A stretch of DNA of 27,400 bases from Candidatus Daviesbacteria bacterium (lineage in GTDB: Bacteria > Patescibacteriota > Microgenomatia > Daviesbacterales > UBA10151): the NCBI GenBank assembly GCA_016186985.1, contig JACPKO010000086.1, positions 1-27,400 on the forward strand, read 5' to 3'. The position numbers and the translations under genes were made by a program. The notes below the pieces were generated by a model. That model did no database searches. It worked only from the letters and a program-made list of their open reading frames with translations, and was not told the DNA's origin. Shown here in pieces: positions 23,399-27,400 of this stretch (the stretch's first letter is position 1; each line of letters begins with the position of its first letter).

Positions 23399-24031
23399 AT
23401 GAGATACTTAATTACGGGAGGTTCGGGTAGACTTGGGACTGAATTTAAAAAATATTTCAAAGGCCACTACCCCACGCATAAGGAGTTAGATATTACTGAA
23501 TTTACCGCTGCAGACTGGGATTTTATTCGAAGAAAAACTAAGTTTATTATACATATGGCCGGTTACACGGATGTAGATAAAGCTGAATCTGAAAAATTCC
23601 TTTGTTTTAAAACTAATGTATTCGGAACTTATAATCTTCTAACTCGCTTCTGCGATAAACCTTTTGTATTTATTTCCACGGAACATGTTAACTGCAAAGG
23701 AGTTTATTTTCAGTCCAAGCTAATGGGAGAACTTCTCGTTAAAAACTTGGCTAAAAATTACCTGATCATCAGAACCCTGTTTAAACCAAGTCCCTGGGCT
23801 TTTGAGTACGCTTTTGCCGACCAGATGACACAAGGAGACTATGTGGATGTAATTGCCCGTATGATTGCAAAAAAAATTAAACAGTGGAATGGTAAATCAG
23901 AGATCGTTTACGTCGGGACTGGAAGAAAAACTATGTTCGATCTGGCAAAAAGAACTAAAAGCGATGTCAAACCGAACTCGGTAAATGACTTACCCTTTAA
24001 AAGACCAAAAGATTATTTACCTATACTTTAG
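23399..24031 (+). CDS. RmlD-like NAD(P)-dependent sugar reductase/epimerase
   Basis: 210 residues. The Rossmann motif GGSGRLG (residues 7-13), IIHMAGYTDVDKAE (typical of dTDP-4-dehydrorhamnose reductase), NVFGTYNL and the catalytic YFQSK (Tyr-x-x-x-Lys) are present. The middle region is shorter than in normal RmlD (about 280-300 residues), so the sugar-binding part is trimmed. It probably supplies or modifies a deoxy-sugar nucleotide for this operon. The ATG at 23399 is preferred over one at 23381 because MRYLITGG matches the family start. The stop TAG shares its G with the GTG start of the next gene. Confidence 0.85.
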   Translation: MRYLITGGSGRLGTEFKKYFKGHYPTHKELDITEFTAADWDFIRRKTKFIIHMAGYTDVDKAESEKFLCFKTNVFGTYNLLTRFCDKPFVFISTEHVNCKGVYFQSKLMGELLVKNLAKNYLIIRTLFKPSPWAFEYAFADQMTQGDYVDVIARMIAKKIKQWNGKSEIVYVGTGRKTMFDLAKRTKSDVKPNSVNDLPFKRPKDYLPIL

Positions 24032-24792
24032 TGAAAAATTTACTTATATTCATAAGTCCTTCTAAATCATTCAATAATCCGCGTCCTGACTTAATAAATG
24101 ATGCCGGAGTCTCAGTTAAAATTCAGATTGAAAATAGTCTGCAGCTGGGTTGGCGAAAGGAAGATATTATGCTCGTAACTAATTTTAATTACGAATATGC
24201 AGGCATAAGGGCGGAAGTTTTAGATGATGTAGCCTTTTTTGAAAGAAAGCCTCAGGCATCTAAAATCAATGCCCTACTTAAGCTATTTGAAAATGGAATG
24301 ATAAAGAGTGATGAAATATATTGGTTTCATGATTTGGATGCATTTCAAGTTTGTTCCATTCCAGAACTTAAGATAGATCTCGGAACATTTGATATGGCGC
24401 TGACAGATTATGGCAGAAATGACCGGTGGAGCACCGGTGTCATATACTTTAAAATAAGCTCAAGAGATATTTTCGTAAATATAAGAGATGTTATGTACAA
24501 AAACAATATTGACGAGGAAAGAGCATTAACTCACTTAACAAGAACTAATGAGGAAATAAATAAAAGAGTTAAAAAGATAAATAAATCCTTTAATTTTACC
24601 CCCCGTAATCTTAAAACAATGTACGCTCTTGCACTAAAACCCATAAGAGTAATTCATTTCCATCCATTAGGAGCAGTTGGCCGGAGATATCCGCAAAGAG
24701 CTTTTTATTTCTTTAAAGGGGAAAATAGTCTGCATATTCAATTTATAACAGATAGACTGCTGAAAATATTTAGATTTCACAGAATCAGATGA
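24031..24792 (+). CDS. Putative glycosyltransferase, paralogue 2 of 3
   Basis: 253 residues, GTG start overlapping the previous TAG by one base. It shares with its paralogues KNLLIFIS, KIQIENSLQLGW, DIMLVTNFNYEY, the YWFHDLDAFQV metal-site-like block, DYGRNDRWSTGVIYFK, VIHFHPL and a C-terminal DRLLKIF. It is presumed to act in the cytoplasm on a glycan precursor; donor and acceptor are unknown. Its stop TGA (24790-24792) abuts the left inverted repeat of the GIY-YIG cassette. Without the cassette it would overlap the start of the third paralogue as ATGA. Confidence 0.75.
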   Translation: MKNLLIFISPSKSFNNPRPDLINDAGVSVKIQIENSLQLGWRKEDIMLVTNFNYEYAGIRAEVLDDVAFFERKPQASKINALLKLFENGMIKSDEIYWFHDLDAFQVCSIPELKIDLGTFDMALTDYGRNDRWSTGVIYFKISSRDIFVNIRDVMYKNNIDEERALTHLTRTNEEINKRVKKINKSFNFTPRNLKTMYALALKPIRVIHFHPLGAVGRRYPQRAFYFFKGENSLHIQFITDRLLKIFRFHRIR

Positions 24793-25075
24793 TCCCGTTA
24801 GAGATAATAACCATATGTATTATACTTACGTCATCGAGAGCCAAAAAAGCGGTTATAAGTATACAGGAAGTACTAATGACCTGCGGAAACGCTTTAATCA
24901 ACATAATCAGGGCCAATCAACTTGGACAAGCTCAAGGGGTCCATGGAAGCTAATATATTATGAAGCGTGTCTTAACGAAGAAGACGCAAAGTCAAGAGAA
25001 AAATATTTAAAATCAGGCATGGGTAAACGTTATCTAAAAAACAGATTAAAACGTTTCCTAACTCTAACGGGATGA
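24790..25075. mobile_element. GIY-YIG cassette with 12-bp inverted repeats
   Basis: ATCCCGTTAGAG (24792-24803) and CTCTAACGGGAT (25062-25073) are perfect inverted repeats enclosing the nuclease gene. TGA lies on both sides (24790-24792 and 25073-25075). Removing the insert with one TGA leaves ...cagATGAaaaac, a 4-bp stop/start overlap between the two glycosyltransferase paralogues. The right end supplies the stop of the nuclease gene and the A of the next gene's ATG. Two 118-bp relatives are at 26511-26628 and 27252-27369. The mechanism of movement is unknown. Confidence 0.75.
24815..25075 (+). CDS. Small GIY-YIG nuclease family protein
   Basis: 86 residues, one GIY-YIG domain of the YhbQ/UvrC-like type. 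The paired Tyr motifs are YTYVI (residues 3-7) and KYTGS (15-19); the catalytic Arg is in NDLRKRFNQH, and the conserved Glu in REKYLKSG (near 68). No DNA-binding extension is present. Proteins of this size are very common in CPR genomes, and their role is undetermined. The last residues (LTLTG) are encoded by the right inverted repeat, and the stop TGA overlaps the ATG of the next gene. It lies 22 bases after the upstream stop without a clear Shine-Dalgarno sequence, so it probably depends on operon transcription and coupled translation. Confidence 0.92.
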   Translation: MYYTYVIESQKSGYKYTGSTNDLRKRFNQHNQGQSTWTSSRGPWKLIYYEACLNEEDAKSREKYLKSGMGKRYLKNRLKRFLTLTG

Positions 25076-25824
25076 AAAACTTACTTATATATACGGGGCC
25101 AAATAAAAAATTTGGCAAAGAAGACTCGGTTCTCGCCAGGATTCAAATTGATAACAGCTTTGACTTGGGATGGAAAAAAGAAGATATATTATTAGTAACT
25201 GATTTTGAATATGAATATAATAGTGTGAGATCTTTTGTGATAAAAGGAGATATATACTATGATTTTGATATAAACGCAAGTAAACTTCCGGTGATAGTCT
25301 ATCTGCTAAATCAAGGCATAATCCAGCCTGAAGAGATCTACTGGTGCCATGATTTTGACGCCTATGAGCTTAATAAAATTAATGAAAACGATCTGGGGCT
25401 TAAAAACTTTGATCTAGGTCTTGTTCATTATTTTTATAAGCCTGAGTGGCAATTCGGCAGTTTTTTCTTTAAGAGTGATGCAAGGGATATTCTCGAACTT
25501 TTGGACACCACTAGCAGGGCTAAACCTCATTCGAGCCGTAATAACGAAAAAACTCTAACGAAACTTATTAAAAATAATTCTATAGATAACAAACGGTATA
25601 AGAGATTAAATGTTACTTACAGCATTATGAAACGATGCCTTGGAACTGTTTACAACGAAGCCGCAAAACCTATCAAAGTTCTTCATTTCCGCCCATCCGA
25701 TCCTAAGGACGCACGAATGCCTGATACCGCGTTGAATATGTTTATGTATGGTAAAAACTCATTGAAAATTCCGCTGATGTCTGATAGATTGATCAAAATA
25801 TTTAACCGGCATGGTATTAAATAG
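25072..25824 (+). CDS. Putative glycosyltransferase, paralogue 3 of 3
   Basis: 250 residues. It has the family blocks KNLLIYTG, RIQIDNSFDLGW, DILLVTDFEYEY, YWCHDFDAYEL, HYFYKPEWQFGSFFFK, VLHFRPS and the ending DRLIKIFNRHGIK, closest to paralogue 1 at the C-terminus. The metal-site-like HDFDA is intact. Its ATG is formed by the last A of the cassette's inverted repeat plus the flanking TG. The family is unnamed to me; the three copies probably add similar sugars or evolved different donors. Confidence 0.75.
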   Translation: MKNLLIYTGPNKKFGKEDSVLARIQIDNSFDLGWKKEDILLVTDFEYEYNSVRSFVIKGDIYYDFDINASKLPVIVYLLNQGIIQPEEIYWCHDFDAYELNKINENDLGLKNFDLGLVHYFYKPEWQFGSFFFKSDARDILELLDTTSRAKPHSSRNNEKTLTKLIKNNSIDNKRYKRLNVTYSIMKRCLGTVYNEAAKPIKVLHFRPSDPKDARMPDTALNMFMYGKNSLKIPLMSDRLIKIFNRHGIK

Positions 25825-25829
25825 ACAAT

Positions 25830-26510
25830 ATGGCTAGCGGTATTACAATTATCATGCTTACTGCGAATAAAGTCCCTAAAAAATGGGCTGAGTTTCATAA
25901 GCAAAAACTTTTAGAAGCAGCAGGCAGTGCGCCTATTATCACTATTTCAAGAGAACCATTGGATTGGGGAATAAATTTGCTCCAGACTGAGGACTATGGA
26001 ATATCAAACATTTATTTCCAGTTGCTCAAGGGGGCAAAGGCGGCAGCAACGGATTACATAGCTGTTGCTGAAGACGATACTTTATATCCAAAAGAACATT
26101 TTGAATACTGTCCCCCGCCTGATGCATTCGCCTACAATATGAATAAATTTGGAGTATTCAGATGGAGTAAACATCCTACCTATTTCTGGAAGAATAGAAT
26201 CAAAAATTCAACTCTGGTTGCACCCCGCAAGCTTACAATCGAGGCCTTAGAGGAAAGATTTGCAAAGCACCCTAATGGTACTCCGGGAGGACTTACGGGT
26301 GAGCTTGGCAGGAACAATATAGAAGACAAGCTTGGCGTAACCCGCCGTAAATCAATCTGGTTTTCAACCGAGGTATCAATTATAGCTATAGATCATGAAT
26401 TTGGTATAGATCGCCTGGCCCGCACCCACCGTAAAGGAATGGGTATTTTACGCGCTTACGACATCCCTTACTGGGGAAAGGCAGAAGATATAGTCAAAAG
26501 GTTTGAATGA
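25830..26510 (+). CDS. Putative GT-A-type glycosyltransferase-like protein
   Basis: 226 residues. It starts GITIIMLTANKVPKKWAEFH and has a central IAVAEDDTLYPKEHF, where EDD-x-L-Y-P resembles the DxD metal site of GT-A transferases, then FRWSKHPTYFW. A conserved-looking C-terminal stretch (STEVSIIAIDHEFGIDRLARTHRKG) follows. No membrane segment or signal is present. It lies 5 bases after the third paralogue and shares the operon. I cannot name the family. Its stop TGA lies directly before the left end of the first 118-bp element. Confidence 0.72.
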   Translation: MASGITIIMLTANKVPKKWAEFHKQKLLEAAGSAPIITISREPLDWGINLLQTEDYGISNIYFQLLKGAKAAATDYIAVAEDDTLYPKEHFEYCPPPDAFAYNMNKFGVFRWSKHPTYFWKNRIKNSTLVAPRKLTIEALEERFAKHPNGTPGGLTGELGRNNIEDKLGVTRRKSIWFSTEVSIIAIDHEFGIDRLARTHRKGMGILRAYDIPYWGKAEDIVKRFE

Positions 26511-26628
26511 ATCCCGTTAGAAGCCGCGATCGCATATCGCACTTCACGGAGACTAAATAAACTATGAAAGTAACACAAGACATAAAAGATAAAAGTACCG
26601 AAAGATCGCGATCTGCTTCTAACGGGAT
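26511..26628. mobile_element. 118-bp non-autonomous element, copy I
   Basis: Perfect 14-bp inverted repeats atcccgttagaagc (26511-26524) and gcttctaacgggat (26615-26628); the first 11 bases match the ends of the GIY-YIG cassette. Inner cgcgatc/gatcgcg sequences extend the hairpin with a small bulge. TGAA flanks both sides of the TCCCG...CGGGA core, and removal restores ATGA. A 21-codon frame from the ATG at 26564 runs into the ATG formed at the right end. A GGAG lies about 15 bases before it. Confidence 0.7.
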
Positions 26629-26667
26629 GAACTTTAAACAAATTTATCAAACATCTTCCTAAAACGC
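26627..26667 (+). pseudogene. Frameshifted N-terminus of the methyltransferase gene
   Basis: The ATG at 26627 reads MNFKQIYQTSS then TAA at 26660. One extra base just before that TAA would join it to LKRMEKLHGS in the frame of the methyltransferase. The same 5' sequence reappears at the window end, where no stop is yet reached. Confidence 0.5.
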
Positions 26668-27252
26668 ATGGAGAAATTGCATGGATCCATCATTTACATC
26701 AATGAAAATAACATTGAGGGAGCATACGTAGAATGCGGAGTTTTTAAAGGCGGAAGCATAATGAATATAGCACTAACTCAGCTTAACTATAACAAAATAG
26801 TTCATATCTATCTTTATGATACTTTTGAAGGCATGACCCCCCAGGGAGAATTTGATGTCAATCACAGAGGGGTACCAGCTTCCAGAATATTAAAAAACCC
26901 CGGCAAAATGTGCATTTGTAGCCTCGAGGAGGTGCAACAAAATTTAAGTCTTACAGGTTATCCTAAAGAATTTTTACACTACCGCAAGGGTGATGTCGCA
27001 GTTACTCTTAAAGAAAAAGTCCCGGAAAAAATATCTCTGCTCAGGCTCGATACCGACTGGTATGAGTCAACAAAAATAGAGCTGGAGGTATTATATCCAC
27101 GGCTTGTTAAAGGAGGCGTATTGATTCTTGACGATTACGGTTACTGGAAAGGCGCCAGAAAAGCTGCCGACGATTACTTTGCCTCTATTGGCATTAAGCC
27201 CGTTTTTGAACCGATTGAAGAAGGAGTGAGCGCTGTTTTATTGTTTAAATGA
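26668..27252 (+). CDS. TylF/MycF-type class I SAM-dependent methyltransferase
   Basis: 194 residues from the ATG at 26668. Motif I is YVECGVFKGGS (SAM binding), the acidic motif is YLYDTFEGM, and LLRLDTDWYESTKIELEVLYPRL with GGVLILDDYGYWKGARKA matches the macrocin O-methyltransferase family, where the Asp residues bind metal and SAM. It probably methylates a sugar hydroxyl of the glycan made here. Family members usually have 20-50 more residues at the N-terminus; here that part is split off by an apparent one-base frameshift (26627-26667), so the product may be shortened or made by internal initiation. It ends with TGA against the second 118-bp element. Confidence 0.88.
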   Translation: MEKLHGSIIYINENNIEGAYVECGVFKGGSIMNIALTQLNYNKIVHIYLYDTFEGMTPQGEFDVNHRGVPASRILKNPGKMCICSLEEVQQNLSLTGYPKEFLHYRKGDVAVTLKEKVPEKISLLRLDTDWYESTKIELEVLYPRLVKGGVLILDDYGYWKGARKAADDYFASIGIKPVFEPIEEGVSAVLLFK

Positions 27253-27369
27253 TCCCGTCAGAAGCCGCGATCGCATATCGCACTTCACGGAGACTAAATA
27301 AACTATGAAAGTAACACAAGACATAAAAGATAAAAGTACCGAAAGATCGCGATCTGCTTCTAACGGGAT
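27252..27369. mobile_element. 118-bp non-autonomous element, copy II
   Basis: Same as copy I except one base in the left end (atcccgtcag). Left end 27252-27265, right end 27356-27369. TGA flanks both ends, and removal leaves aaATGAactt. Identity with copy I continues past the right end into the next gene's first 32 bases. Confidence 0.7.
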
Positions 27370-27400
27370 GAACTTTAAACAAATTTATCAAACATCTTCC
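27368..27400 (+). CDS. Start of a second methyltransferase-like gene, 3' partial
   Basis: The ATG at 27368 reads MNFKQIYQTSS and is open to the last base. The sequence is identical to the broken N-terminus at 26627, so the next gene is probably a paralogue of the TylF-type methyltransferase. An in-frame ATG inside the element (27305) could add 21 residues. The body of the gene is outside the window. Confidence 0.4.
   Translation, partial: MNFKQIYQTSS

Overview
The window reads as chromosomal DNA of a small-genome Gram-positive-type bacterium, most likely a member of the Candidate Phyla Radiation (Patescibacteria), perhaps Microgenomates. This is an inference. It rests on a Rho factor with a long low-complexity N-terminal insertion, many membrane or secreted proteins without close relatives, an LPxTG protein with a Thr-Pro stalk, a four-helix-bundle 'S23' protein, a small GIY-YIG nuclease, AT-rich intergenic filler repeats, and promoters placed so close to start codons that the mRNAs should be leaderless. 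No rRNA or taxonomic marker is present to prove the assignment.

Layout. 1-9275 (+): the 3' part of a class A penicillin-binding protein, a small membrane protein, two secreted proteins (one with a Tat-type signal), a GT-C/TPR membrane protein and an O-antigen-ligase-like TPR protein. Most of these have their own promoter. 9296-9366 (-): tRNA-Ala(GGC). 9456-15417 (-): a serine beta-lactamase-like protein, a LysM/M23 peptidase, Rho, an LPxTG surface protein and a second Tat-type secreted protein. 15418-16742: a 1.3-kb island without large genes, holding DnaA-box-like sites beside a 9-bp AT-rich iteron, a 40-bp dyad, a structured repeat island, and a small ORF facing a possible small RNA. 16743-18156 (-): the four-helix-bundle protein and a PIN-TRAM membrane protein. 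18157-19228: two more copies of the dyad core and an IS200/IS605-like remnant. 19229-19972 (-): an HTH/PIN pair resembling a toxin-antitoxin operon. 20132-21759 (+): a double-HTH, single-membrane-span, SH3-domain protein coupled to a second membrane protein. 21866-27400 (+): a surface-glycan operon with a GT2 glycosyltransferase, three tandem paralogues of a putative glycosyltransferase, an RmlD-like reductase, another GT-like protein and TylF-type methyltransferases.

The most interesting signal is in that operon. A GIY-YIG nuclease gene is bounded by 12-bp inverted repeats beginning ATCCCGTTAGAG. It sits exactly where removing it would restore a 4-bp ATGA stop/start overlap between the flanking genes. 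Two nearly identical 118-bp sequences with the same ends and no nuclease occupy two further gene junctions downstream, and removing either also restores ATGA. I interpret these as one family of small mobile elements, one carrying a nuclease and two non-autonomous. They appear to use translationally coupled gene junctions as insertion sites and to rebuild both the stop and the start codon.

The envelope genes form a theme: peptidoglycan synthesis and remodelling (PBP, M23, beta-lactamase-like), secreted and wall-anchored proteins, and glycan assembly and modification. No computation or database search was available, so family names come from recognised motifs and architecture.
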